Origin: Rossellomorea pakistanensis
Lineage (GTDB): Bacteria > Bacillota > Bacilli > Bacillales > Bacillaceae_B
Assembly: GCF_016908495.1 (NCBI RefSeq)
Contig: NZ_JAFBDZ010000001.1
Span: 248,001-312,000 of the forward strand
Direction: 5' to 3'
DNA length: 64,000 nt
A program made the translations under genes and the position numbers. This document shows, piece by piece, positions 8,399 to 17,102 of the stretch (the stretch's first letter is position 1; each line of letters starts with the position of its first letter). The notes under the pieces are model-generated. The model saw only the letters and a program-made list of their open reading frames with translations, did not search any database and was not told the origin of the DNA.

Positions 8399-10691
8399 TA
8401 TAGAAGCCTTAAATTGGGTAGGGAAAAGAGTCAAACGAATTGATGGACCCGAAAAGGTGACAGGTGAATTAAAATACATGACCGATTACCAATTCGACAA
8501 TATGCTATGGGGAAAAGTTCTTCGTGCAAAATACCCTCATGCCAAGATAAAATCAATCAATACAAAAAAGGCTGAACAGCTGCCAGGTGTTGTAACTGTG
8601 CTTACCCATCAAGCCATCCCTGGATTTAACGGCTTTGGCATCGTTATTCCCGATCAGCCGGTACTATGCTCTAAAGTCGTCCGGTGTACGGCTGATGCGA
8701 TTGCTTTGGTTGCGGCAGAAACCCAGGAAATTGCAGAACAGGCACTTGAATTAATCGAGGTTGACTATGAGCTGCTCGAAGTGATTTCAGATGCTGAACA
8801 GGCCATGTCACCAACAACTCTTAACCTCCACCCTGACGGAAATATCCACAGCCATGTAAAAATCAAAAATGGTGAGGTTGACCAAGCCTTTCAGAAAGCA
8901 GATATTATCGTTGAAAACACCTATTACTCCCCCCGTCAAATGCATGCTTTTATTGAAACAGAGGGTGGCTGGGGTGTAATGGATGAAGACGGCTACATCA
9001 CCATTCGCTGTCCTGGCCAATATGCCTATCGCGACAGGATGCAAATCGCACGTGCGCTCGCATACAATCCTGAGCGGATCCGAGTCATTTCCAGTCCAAT
9101 TGGAGGAGCTTTTGGCGGAAAGGATGAAATAACAGTCCAGATATACCTCGCACTTCTAGCTATGCATACGAATGGCCGTCCTGTAAAAATTCATTACAGC
9201 CGTGAAGAATCGGTCATTGCTGGGATAAAACGACATCCTTTCAAGGTTTATATGAAAACAGCTGCGAAAAAAGATGGCACTTTATTAGCGAACGAAGTTA
9301 GGGCTGTTGCTGATACAGGAGCTTATGCATCGCTTGGCGGAGCCGTTATTGCCCTTGCAATTGAACATTCATGCGGTCCTTATAAAATCCCAAATATAAA
9401 CCTGGAAGGGTTTTGTGTATATACGAATAATGGGATAGCAGGAGCTTTTAGAGGATTTGGAGTCAATCAAGTCTGTATGGGCATTGAAACTCATTTAGAT
9501 ATGATTGCGGAGAGGCTCTGTATAGACCCTATCGAAATTCGCAAGAAAAACGTCTATCACCAAGGAGAAACTTCAAGTATAGGACATATCGTAAAAACGA
9601 GCGTAGGTACTTTTAAAACCCTTGATACCGCAGAAAATTGTGATCTATGGAAAAACAAGGAAAAATACAAAGCTGATGTCAGTGAACCTTGGAAAAAAAG
9701 AGGAGTCGCCCTCGCTACTTCATTTCATGGAATTGGCATGGGAATAGGATTGCCTGATTATGGCGCAGCAACCATAGAACTTTTGCCTGACGGAAAATTC
9801 CTTGTTGCAGTTGGCTGTGAAGAAATCGGCGGAGGAAATGGAACAGTCTATGCGCAAGTAGCCGCTGAAATCCTTAAATGTGATATAAGCCAAATCAAAG
9901 TGGTTCAAGGCGACACATCCAAGACGATTGACGGAGGTACTGTGACCGCATCCCGTTCTACCTATACAGGAGGCAGAGCGGTTGCTGCTGCAGCACCAAA
10001 TATGATTAAACTACTTACGGAAACTGCCGCAGAAATGCTTTTGGTTCCTGCATCAAAGGTAGAAGTTAATCCTAATAGCATAGCAGCAAACGGATCGTCT
10101 CTAACATATAAGTCTATATTTGATTACCTCTATCAAAAAAGGAAACAAACTCGAGTTGAAGGTCACTTCTTCCTTCCAAAAGAAAAGGAAGAAATTGAAG
10201 GTTCAGGCGGAGCACCTCATCATATATACGGCTATCTGACACATGTTGTGATGGTAGAGGTTGATACATTAACAGGAGAAACAGACGTTCTTCGAGTTGT
10301 ATCTATTCCTGATGCCGGCAAGGTGATCAACCCACAGGGACTAGAGGGCCAGGCAGAAGGAGGAGCTGTTATGGGTATTGGCTACACCTTGTTCGAAGAC
10401 GTATTAATTGAAGAAGGCTATCATAAAACACGAAACTTCACAGACTATATTATCCCTACCATTCGAGAAACTCCACTAATTGAAACATTTCCAGTCGAGG
10501 AAGCTGAACATTCTGGGCCATTTGGTGCAAAGGGTATTGGAGAAGTTGTCATGATCCCGATTATTCCAGCTATCATGTCTGCTATTTATGATGCAACAGG
10601 CGCAAGGGTCAAGCATCTTCCTGCAACACCAGAAAGAGTGTTTAATGCATTAAAAGCACTAAAAAATAAAAATGTCCAATCTGCAAGGTGA
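8385..10691 (+). CDS. pucD: Xanthine dehydrogenase molybdenum-binding subunit
   Basis: Large catalytic subunit that hydroxylates hypoxanthine and xanthine at the molybdopterin site. The 768-residue protein shows the molybdenum hydroxylase motifs GGAFGGKDE (cofactor contact), AFRGFGVNQ (active-site loop) and, near the C-terminus, GPFGAKGIGE, whose Glu is the expected catalytic base. GGAGGTG precedes the ATG at 8385. Together with pucE and pucC it makes the split bacterial three-subunit enzyme. Substrate purine is inferred from the guanine and adenine deaminase genes on either side. Confidence 0.94.
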   Translation: MEKNNIEALNWVGKRVKRIDGPEKVTGELKYMTDYQFDNMLWGKVLRAKYPHAKIKSINTKKAEQLPGVVTVLTHQAIPGFNGFGIVIPDQPVLCSKVVRCTADAIALVAAETQEIAEQALELIEVDYELLEVISDAEQAMSPTTLNLHPDGNIHSHVKIKNGEVDQAFQKADIIVENTYYSPRQMHAFIETEGGWGVMDEDGYITIRCPGQYAYRDRMQIARALAYNPERIRVISSPIGGAFGGKDEITVQIYLALLAMHTNGRPVKIHYSREESVIAGIKRHPFKVYMKTAAKKDGTLLANEVRAVADTGAYASLGGAVIALAIEHSCGPYKIPNINLEGFCVYTNNGIAGAFRGFGVNQVCMGIETHLDMIAERLCIDPIEIRKKNVYHQGETSSIGHIVKTSVGTFKTLDTAENCDLWKNKEKYKADVSEPWKKRGVALATSFHGIGMGIGLPDYGAATIELLPDGKFLVAVGCEEIGGGNGTVYAQVAAEILKCDISQIKVVQGDTSKTIDGGTVTASRSTYTGGRAVAAAAPNMIKLLTETAAEMLLVPASKVEVNPNSIAANGSSLTYKSIFDYLYQKRKQTRVEGHFFLPKEKEEIEGSGGAPHHIYGYLTHVVMVEVDTLTGETDVLRVVSIPDAGKVINPQGLEGQAEGGAVMGIGYTLFEDVLIEEGYHKTRNFTDYIIPTIRETPLIETFPVEEAEHSGPFGAKGIGEVVMIPIIPAIMSAIYDATGARVKHLPATPERVFNALKALKNKNVQSAR

Positions 10692-10697
10692 TTCGAA

Positions 10698-11543
10698 ATG
10701 ATGAATGAGAGTATGTATGAAAAACTTACTGAAGCACTTAATGAACGAAAAAATACATTCTTATTAACGATTACCAGCCACCCTGAAAAGCACTTAATTG
10801 GCGCCAAAGCTCTATTATGGCCAGATGGAGATTTTTATACGGAAGACCCTATTTCGTTAGATTTAATCAAAAGTTTAGTTGAAAAGTGCGAAAAGCTAAT
10901 AAAAAAAAATCGGTCCAGCACTATACATTTGCAGTGGAACGAGGTATCAATTGAGTGTTTTGCAGAATATTTCCCTGCTCCCATTCACTTAATAATTGCC
11001 GGTGCAGGCCACGTTTGTGAACCGGTTGCAGAAATGGGAAGAATGATTGGCTTTTTTGTCACTGTACTGGATGACCGGGCTGAATTTGCCAGCAGGGATC
11101 GTTTCCCTCTTGCAGATCAGGTTATTTGCAGGTCCTATCTCGAATATTTTCAAACGGTCAAATTATCTGATAAAACCTATATTCTTCTGTTGACAAGAGG
11201 ACATAAATTTGATGTTTTGAGTTTAAGAGAGCTATTAAATCGCAATGAAAAACCAGCCTATATTGGGATGATCGGCAGCAGAAGGCGAATATCCGGCGTT
11301 TTTGAAGAGCTGAAGCATGACTTCCCTGATGATTGTTTTGACCAGCTTTACACCCCTGTTGGACTTGATATAGGGGCACAGACTCCATCTGAAATTGCCG
11401 TCAGCATAATGGCAGAAATTTTAAAAGTGAAAAATCAAAAATCCGGTCACTCCTTGAGTGAAAAAGTAAGAAAATACGCCAAGCTTGGGTTTCGAGAGGG
11501 GGTTAAAAATGGAGCAGCTGCAACTCATAAAACGCGCGATTGA
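10698..11543 (+). CDS. pucA: XdhC/PucA-type maturation factor, Rossmann-domain half
   Basis: Accessory protein that binds molybdenum cofactor and delivers it, sulfurated, to xanthine dehydrogenase. From about residue 95 on there is the XdhC C-terminal Rossmann domain: LIIAGAGHVCEPVAEMG, then VLDDRAEFA, LTRGHKFD, IGMIGSRRR and the conserved DIGAQTPSEIAVSIMAEI tail. The first 90 residues do not show the usual XdhC_CoxI domain (STPR...GGGC), which is instead encoded by the next gene. It has 281 residues, with AAGGTGATT upstream of ATG 10698. It ends 34 bases into the next gene. Confidence 0.85.
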   Translation: MMNESMYEKLTEALNERKNTFLLTITSHPEKHLIGAKALLWPDGDFYTEDPISLDLIKSLVEKCEKLIKKNRSSTIHLQWNEVSIECFAEYFPAPIHLIIAGAGHVCEPVAEMGRMIGFFVTVLDDRAEFASRDRFPLADQVICRSYLEYFQTVKLSDKTYILLLTRGHKFDVLSLRELLNRNEKPAYIGMIGSRRRISGVFEELKHDFPDDCFDQLYTPVGLDIGAQTPSEIAVSIMAEILKVKNQKSGHSLSEKVRKYAKLGFREGVKNGAAATHKTRD

Positions 11544-11823
11544 AGTTAGGAATGGCGGTGAAAAAGCAGCATTAGCCTCCATTATTCGTACAAAAGGTTC
11601 TACCCCCCGTAAAGCAGGCAGCAGAATGATTATCTTTGATTGCGGAAAAATTGAAGGAACGGTCGGCGGTGGCTGCGGTGAAGCAGCGGTAATTGAAAAA
11701 GCTTTTGAGGTCATTCAATCAAACCTTCCTGCTCAGCATCGTGTGGACCTTACAAGCGGATTGCTTTATGAAGACGGAGGCATTTGCGGAGGCATAATGG
11801 ATGTATTTATCGAACCGCTGTGA
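11509..11823 (+). CDS. XdhC/CoxI N-terminal-domain protein (stand-alone)
   Basis: Small partner of the preceding maturation factor. Over its 104 residues it carries only the XdhC_CoxI module: IIRTKGSTPRKAGSRMI, GTVGGGCGEAAV and GGICGGIMDVFIEPL. In most bacteria this module is the N-terminus of a single XdhC protein; here it is a separate gene placed after the Rossmann half. GAGGGGG lies 6 bases before the ATG at 11509, better than the upstream in-frame ATG at 11485. It overlaps pucA by 35 bases, so the two are probably coupled and act as a complex. Confidence 0.82.
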   Translation: MEQLQLIKRAIEVRNGGEKAALASIIRTKGSTPRKAGSRMIIFDCGKIEGTVGGGCGEAAVIEKAFEVIQSNLPAQHRVDLTSGLLYEDGGICGGIMDVFIEPL

Positions 11824-11911
11824 ACCCTTTGAATTATAGCAGTATTGCTTTCATCATTAACTTTATTACGGTCAGCATTAATGATACAATTTCTTAAAAA
11901 AGGAGGAGTCC

Positions 11912-13660
11912 TTGTTGAAGCAAACAATTGAACAGCTGAAAAAGAGAATTGATGTGGCGGCTCAAAGAACTCCTGCCGATCTTGTTATAAAAAACGGGAA
12001 AATCGTTAATGTTTTTACTCATGAAATTTTGGAAGGAGATTTAGCTATTGCAGATGGCTATTTTGCTGGGATTGGAAGATATGAAGGTTATGAAACAATA
12101 GATGTCTCAGGAAAATACATAGCCCCTGGATTCATTGACGGGCATGTCCATATTGAGTCTGCAATGGTGACACCAGAAGAATTTGCAAATGTAGTTCTTC
12201 CGAAGGGGGTAACGTCTGTCATTGCAGATCCTCATGAAATTGCAAATGTCAGCGGGTGCTTAGGGTTAGAATACATGATCAAATCTTCTGAAGGAATTCC
12301 GCTAGATGTTTTCTTTATGCTTCCCTCCTGTGTTCCTGCCACACCTTTTGAAAACGCAGGAGCTGTATTAAATTATGAACAATTGGAATCGTTTTATGCG
12401 CATCCAAGAGTCCTAGGTCTTGGGGAGGTAATGGATTACCCGGCTGTTTTTCATAATGAAGAAAAAATGCTTAACAAGCTTGTGTCTGCTTCGTTAAAAG
12501 GAAAAAGGATAGATGGGCATGCCGCGGGAATCGATCCAGACGGTATTAACATTTATATGGCTGCAGACATCCGTACGGATCATGAATGCGTAACATCTGA
12601 AGAAGCATTAGATCGGCTGCGTAAAGGAATGTACGTCATGCTGCGGGAAGGTTCGGCCGCAAGAGATTTAACAACCCTTTTAAAAGCTGTCAATGAGAAA
12701 AATGCCCGCCGCTGTCTGTTTGTAACCGATGATAAACATCTAGATGACATCATCAGTGAAGGCAGCATCGATCATAATGTACGGGCGGCCATTCAAGAAG
12801 GTTTAGACCCTATTCTCGCTATACAAATGGCAACTTTGAATGCAGCAGAATGCTTCGGCCTTACACATAAGGGGGCTATTGCTCCAGGATATGAAGCCGA
12901 TTTTTTAATTATGGATGATCTTAAAAATGTTCAAGTTGATTTGGTATTTAAAAGTGGGAACCTCGTGGCCAAAAATGGAGAGATGGCTGCAAGGACAAAG
13001 TCAACAACTTCTCCTTCTCCTTCAATTATTGACAGCATGAGGCTTAACATGATTACAAGCGAACACTTACAAATCAAGTTTAACAATGATAGCACGGCCA
13101 ACATAATTGGCATTATTCCAAACAGCATTGTGACAAAACACCTGATTGAAAAAGTTGATATAATGACTGACCTTTTCCAAATCAGCACAGAAAAAGACTT
13201 TTTGAAATTAGCCGTAATAGAAAGACATAGAAACACAGGTAATATTGGTGTAGGAATCATAAATGGGTTGGGGATAAAAAACGGGGCAATAGCTTCAACA
13301 GTCTCCCATGATTCCCATAATATCGTGGCAGCAGGAACAACAGATGATGACATCATAAAAGCCGTAACAGTAACCGCACAAATGAATGGCGGATTGGCAG
13401 TCGTTCAAAACAGGGAAATATTGGCTTCTCTCCCATTGCCAATAGCAGGCCTAATGTCAGATAAGCCATCATCAATCGTAAATGAGAGGTTAATGGAATT
13501 AAATAATGCATTAAAGAAAGTCGGTTGTACGATGGAATTCAATCCGTTTTTAACCTTATCGTTTTTAGCTCTTCCCGTTATCCCAGAACTAAAGCTAACA
13601 GATAGAGGATTGTTTGACGTAAAAACGTTTAAACATATTGATGTAAATTGCAAACAGTAA
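11912..13660 (+). CDS. ade: Adenine deaminase (TTG start)
   Basis: Hydrolyses adenine to hypoxanthine, feeding the xanthine dehydrogenase encoded upstream. This is an amidohydrolase of 582 residues, typical for bacterial AdeC. Metal ligands are visible in GFIDGHVHIES and DPHEIANVSG, with later HAAG and the C-terminal adenine deaminase domain (SHDSHNIVAAG). AGGAGGAG at 11901-11908 precedes two adjacent TTG codons at 11912 and 11915, either of which could start translation. It is 88 bases after the XdhC pair and ends before a terminator, so it may belong to the same transcript. Confidence 0.94.
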   Translation: MLKQTIEQLKKRIDVAAQRTPADLVIKNGKIVNVFTHEILEGDLAIADGYFAGIGRYEGYETIDVSGKYIAPGFIDGHVHIESAMVTPEEFANVVLPKGVTSVIADPHEIANVSGCLGLEYMIKSSEGIPLDVFFMLPSCVPATPFENAGAVLNYEQLESFYAHPRVLGLGEVMDYPAVFHNEEKMLNKLVSASLKGKRIDGHAAGIDPDGINIYMAADIRTDHECVTSEEALDRLRKGMYVMLREGSAARDLTTLLKAVNEKNARRCLFVTDDKHLDDIISEGSIDHNVRAAIQEGLDPILAIQMATLNAAECFGLTHKGAIAPGYEADFLIMDDLKNVQVDLVFKSGNLVAKNGEMAARTKSTTSPSPSIIDSMRLNMITSEHLQIKFNNDSTANIIGIIPNSIVTKHLIEKVDIMTDLFQISTEKDFLKLAVIERHRNTGNIGVGIINGLGIKNGAIASTVSHDSHNIVAAGTTDDDIIKAVTVTAQMNGGLAVVQNREILASLPLPIAGLMSDKPSSIVNERLMELNNALKKVGCTMEFNPFLTLSFLALPVIPELKLTDRGLFDVKTFKHIDVNCKQ

Positions 13661-13679
13661 ATTTATTAGGAACATTTTT

Positions 13680-13714
13680 GGGTGTGATCGGATGAGTTCA
13701 CACTCTTTCTTTTG
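13680..13714 (+). terminator. Rho-independent terminator after adenine deaminase
   Basis: GGGTGTGA (13680-13687) pairs with TCACACTC (13698-13705) around a 10-base loop, with one G-U pair, followed by a T-rich tract. It sits 20 bases after the adenine deaminase stop. Confidence 0.7.
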
Positions 13715-13916
13715 AAATTACGTGAAAAAGGATCGCCCCTCATTCCTCGAATCGTTTCCGTACCCCAATTTGATAGGAAAAAACAGCGAAGATGGTATAC
13801 AAAATAGGATAAAAAAATATAGCCTTCATGTGGAGAACCATGACAGCTTATTAGGTGCTTTTTACACATCGAATTATTTTACCTTCATTTAGAGAGCTAT
13901 AGGATGTCTAAAATGG

Positions 13917-13949
13917 TCTATATAACCAAATGTAATTTGGTTATATAGA
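13917..13949. terminator. Perfect 15-bp inverted repeat, probable terminator
   Basis: TCTATATAACCAAAT and its exact reverse complement flank a 3-base loop. It lies about 30 bases beyond the 3' end of the minus-strand pentapeptide gene. The adjoining U-tracts are weak (a T7 run is present some bases downstream on the plus strand), so termination is likely but not certain. Apart from this hairpin and the adenine deaminase terminator, 13661-13977 shows nothing coding. Confidence 0.5.
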
Positions 13950-13977
13950 ACCTATATGTTTTTTTGACCGAAATAAC

Positions 13978-14850
13978 TCAATTAGCAAACCAGTGTGGGG
14001 GATGTTTAAGTAGCGGAGGCAACTTTGTGTGAATATCCCCCTTTGCTGAATTAATCTGAGCTTGTGTTAAAAAGATACTTCCAGAAAGGTCAGCACCACT
14101 AAGGTCAGCATCTCGAAAATCAGCCCCGATAAGATCCGAATCTCGCAAATCGGCTTCTCTGAGGTCAGCAGCAATAAGGTATGCGCCTCTTAAATTGGCT
14201 CCTCTGAGGTCCGCTTTTTTTAAATTAGCACCAATGAGATCGCCGCCTCGACCAAAGTTTTTCTTCCGCTTTTTGGAACTCTTATGCTTTAAAAGTGAAT
14301 CAGCACGTACTAGTTCACTAGTGTGTAAAAGTAGAACATTTATGTCCGTTCTATGTGCCTGCACGTCCAGCTTCATAAGATCATCTGAACTAAGAAGGGT
14401 AAGCCGTTCTGTCTCTTTAAGTGCTTCGCGCAGATCATTATGAATCGAAAGTGTCGCTTTCAAAGTTAGCGCTTCAGTCAGATACCAGAGCATCTCATGA
14501 AGCTGTTGCATGATTGGAAATACCTCAAACATTTGCTTTGCTCTTTCTGGTTCATCTCTCCAGTCATTCCCTCTAAAGGTAACTTGAGATACCTTTTGTC
14601 CCGCTCCAAAGCATTCATAAACAGCACAACCTCGAAATCCTTTCTGTCTGAGATCTTTATGGATACCACAGCGAAAATCAGATTGTAAATTAGGGCATGG
14701 ATTCCCTCCGTCTTTGTCAAATGCGAAGTCTGCTGAAGCTGCGAAAGGCAAAGCAACACAGCATAAGCCGAAGCAATTCTCACAGTCTGCAAGTAGGTGG
14801 TCTTGACTAATGTCAGTTGAAGAATTCGATAAATTAGACAATACGTGCAC
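13978..14850 (-). CDS. Pentapeptide-repeat protein with Cys-rich N-terminal domain
   Basis: Unknown function. Residues 202-258 form about eleven pentapeptide repeats of the A(D/N)LXX type (GANLKKADLRGANLRGAYLI and on), predicted to fold as a right-handed beta helix. The first 80 residues carry clustered Cys at 23, 26, 30, 31, 52, 61, 75 and 80 plus His64, in a CxxCxxxCC...C pattern reminiscent of YkgJ-type zinc/iron-binding domains. The middle is helical (about 100-180). The start is uncertain: GTG 14850 sits very close to AAAGGAA, and a TTG three codons later is an alternative. No membrane segment or signal is seen. It stands alone between two terminator-like regions. Confidence 0.8.
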   Translation of the reverse strand: MHVLSNLSNSSTDISQDHLLADCENCFGLCCVALPFAASADFAFDKDGGNPCPNLQSDFRCGIHKDLRQKGFRGCAVYECFGAGQKVSQVTFRGNDWRDEPERAKQMFEVFPIMQQLHEMLWYLTEALTLKATLSIHNDLREALKETERLTLLSSDDLMKLDVQAHRTDINVLLLHTSELVRADSLLKHKSSKKRKKNFGRGGDLIGANLKKADLRGANLRGAYLIAADLREADLRDSDLIGADFRDADLSGADLSGSIFLTQAQINSAKGDIHTKLPPLLKHPPHWFAN

Positions 14851-15286
14851 TTCCTTTAATTGTATTACAAGTGTTTTTCATGGTAAAAAATACTTTCAAT
14901 TCTTTAATAGTATCACTGACAAATTTTAGGGTCAAAGAGTTTTCAATTAAACATAAACTTAAAGTTTAAAATCTCCTATTTATATATAAGAATCAATATA
15001 GCTTGTATACATCTTGATAAATATGAAGGGTAGTCCGTTTTATTTATGTAGAAATGGATGAGAGCAAATTTAATTTAGTTTGACAAAATCAATATTGAAG
15101 AAAAAGGATGAAGGATCTTGATTTTCTATGCAAAAATATAATCATCATTTCTGACGAAGTGATGCAAAGATAGTAAATTCAGCCTCAGGTCTTATTCAAG
15201 AATATGGCTGTAGCTAGATTAACAGATCTACATCTTTCTGTATATTTATATACGATCATAAAAATGACAAAAAAGGATGTTCGTCA
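14851..15286. other. Non-coding spacer
   Basis: About 435 AT-rich bases between a minus-strand gene and the plus-strand glycosyltransferase gene. Short open stretches occur near 15108-15230 but they are interrupted by stops in every frame and carry no motif I recognise. The promoters of both neighbours should lie here. Confidence 0.5.
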
Positions 15287-16447
15287 ATGAAGAAAATATT
15301 GTTTTTCCCCCTTTTAAGGATGCCTTCGGGACATCATCAGGTTGCGGATGCCATATCAGGTTACTTGAAAAGCAGGAATTCGGAAATTATTTGTAAAAAA
15401 ATTGATTTATTAAGTGAGTGGAATCCGATGATGGAGAGCTTTATTACGAAAACGTATCTTAAGTGGATCCATCATTTCCCTAGAAACTATGCTTGGGTTT
15501 ACAAACAAATGGCTTACAAATCGAGCTCAAACCGCTCTTATAAATACTATGAATTTTTATTCTTGAAGAAAATGAAGAGAATTATTTGTGAAGAAACTCC
15601 AGATCTTATCATTTGCACACACGCTTTTCCATCTTACTTTCTTAGCAGATTAAAGATGCAGAATCAATGCAAAATACCTGTTATCAATATTTATACAGAT
15701 TTCTTTATTAACGATGTTTGGGGAAGGGAAGGGGTTGATTATCATTTTGTCCCTAGTAAAACAACAAAAATGGAATTATTGAAAAAGGAGGGAATCAGTG
15801 AAGATCAAGTATTTGTAACCGGTATACCCACTGATGAACACTTCGATGAAGTTTTGAATATAGAAAAGAAAAACTCAAGTTGCCATGTACTGATCTCAGG
15901 AGGAAGCATCGGACTTGGAAACATATCGGATCTATTGAAACAGAATAAGGATAGTGAAGTAGAATATTTCGTTTTATGTGGCAAGAATAAAAAACTTTAT
16001 CAGAAATTAAAAAAGCTAAATTGTAAGAATATCCATCCCCTTTCATACATTTCCTCAAGGGAAAGAATGAATGAATTATATAGCAAGGCAGATGCCATCA
16101 TTACAAAGCCAGGCGGGGTGACAATTAGTGAAGCCTTAAAGAAGGGGCTGCCCATTTTTATTCATTCAGCACTACCAGGACAAGAGGAGATCAATTTGAA
16201 AATATTAAATGAACTTAAGCTTGTAAATGAACTAAATGATCAGCAACTACTAGAAGATCAAATCACTGGCTTCTTTAGAAATAAATTGTTAACAGATCAA
16301 TTTAATGAATCGATATACGCTTACTTAAATGATATAAAGGCCGGGAAAGCTGCTGATATATCTAAATTTATTCGTTGTTTGATTGATCGTGATGATAAAA
16401 CTGAACTTAAAAGGGATTTTATCCGTTTAGACCAAGAGATTATTTAA
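15287..16447 (+). CDS. GT28-like glycosyltransferase, UgtP/MGDG-synthase type
   Basis: Likely transfers a sugar from a nucleotide donor to a membrane lipid such as diacylglycerol. The N-terminal acceptor domain begins KKILFFPLLRMPSGHHQVAD, matching the GHxxxA pattern of UgtP and plant MGDG synthases. The C-terminal donor domain has LISGGSIGLGN and ITKPGGVTISEALKKGLPI, the GT28 nucleotide-sugar loop. The 386 residues are close to UgtP length. It heads a three-gene set with a DedA protein and a patatin phospholipase, which supports a lipid role. The precise sugar and acceptor are not determinable here. Confidence 0.8.
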   Translation: MKKILFFPLLRMPSGHHQVADAISGYLKSRNSEIICKKIDLLSEWNPMMESFITKTYLKWIHHFPRNYAWVYKQMAYKSSSNRSYKYYEFLFLKKMKRIICEETPDLIICTHAFPSYFLSRLKMQNQCKIPVINIYTDFFINDVWGREGVDYHFVPSKTTKMELLKKEGISEDQVFVTGIPTDEHFDEVLNIEKKNSSCHVLISGGSIGLGNISDLLKQNKDSEVEYFVLCGKNKKLYQKLKKLNCKNIHPLSYISSRERMNELYSKADAIITKPGGVTISEALKKGLPIFIHSALPGQEEINLKILNELKLVNELNDQQLLEDQITGFFRNKLLTDQFNESIYAYLNDIKAGKAADISKFIRCLIDRDDKTELKRDFIRLDQEII

Positions 16448-16487
16448 GCATAATCCACAAATATAGGTAGAAGGGGAGGAAGATTCA

Positions 16488-17102
16488 ATGGTTCAACAAT
16501 TTTTGGAATGGCTCCATGTTATTGGTCTCCCCGGATTATTCCTAGTAATGTTTTTGGAAGGGTCATCCTTACCCTTTCCCGGTTTGATTATTGTGCTTTC
16601 ATACGGATATATCATCTCTCCCGGATACTTGAACTCTGCTTTAATAGCGATAGGAATGAGCATTTCCTATTGCCTTGCTAGTCTCATCCCATACTATTTT
16701 GGAATGAAGCTTGAAAGATATTTTCCTAACAAGCTAAAAAAGGGATTAAAAAAAGCGATAGCTTACTTTAACCGGTATGGGATTTGGAGCATTGCATTAT
16801 CTAGACCATTTGGTATCGGCAATTATATTTCCTATGTTGCTGGGATAAGCAGAGTTAATATATACAAATATTTGATCTTAACCTTTATAGGGATATATCC
16901 ATGGTCTTACGTGATGATTATTCTAGGAGATTATTTTAATGGGAATTACGAGGCATTGAAGCGTTCTTTAAGCTCATACAGCATTTATATTTATGGGGCT
17001 GTAGTGGTAGTGATTTTGATGATAATCCTTTTTTATAATAATAATTCGAAACAGGAAAAAGCCGTATGGCCAGATAAAAAGGAAAGGGGGCAAGGAAGTT
17101 GA
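16488..17102 (+). CDS. DedA/SNARE-associated family membrane protein
   Basis: Polytopic membrane protein of 204 residues. It shows the DedA hallmarks: an early FLEGSSLPFPG motif with conserved Glu and Pro, a basic Arg-containing loop RYGIWSIALSRPFGIGNYIS, and a terminal membrane segment. DedA-family members are implicated in membrane lipid (undecaprenyl-phosphate or phospholipid) translocation. AGGGGAGGAAG lies before the ATG at 16488. It follows the glycosyltransferase by 40 bases and its stop overlaps the patatin start (TTGA), so the three genes probably form one operon. Confidence 0.88.
   Translation: MVQQFLEWLHVIGLPGLFLVMFLEGSSLPFPGLIIVLSYGYIISPGYLNSALIAIGMSISYCLASLIPYYFGMKLERYFPNKLKKGLKKAIAYFNRYGIWSIALSRPFGIGNYISYVAGISRVNIYKYLILTFIGIYPWSYVMIILGDYFNGNYEALKRSLSSYSIYIYGAVVVVILMIILFYNNNSKQEKAVWPDKKERGQGS

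Noticed and set aside
12931..13356. 141-codon minus-strand frame within adenine deaminase
   Set aside because: It lies antisense to a clear 582-residue enzyme and resembles no protein family.
13661..13977. Small protein near 13681-13869
   Set aside because: Open stretches are short, lack binding sites and overlap terminator hairpins.
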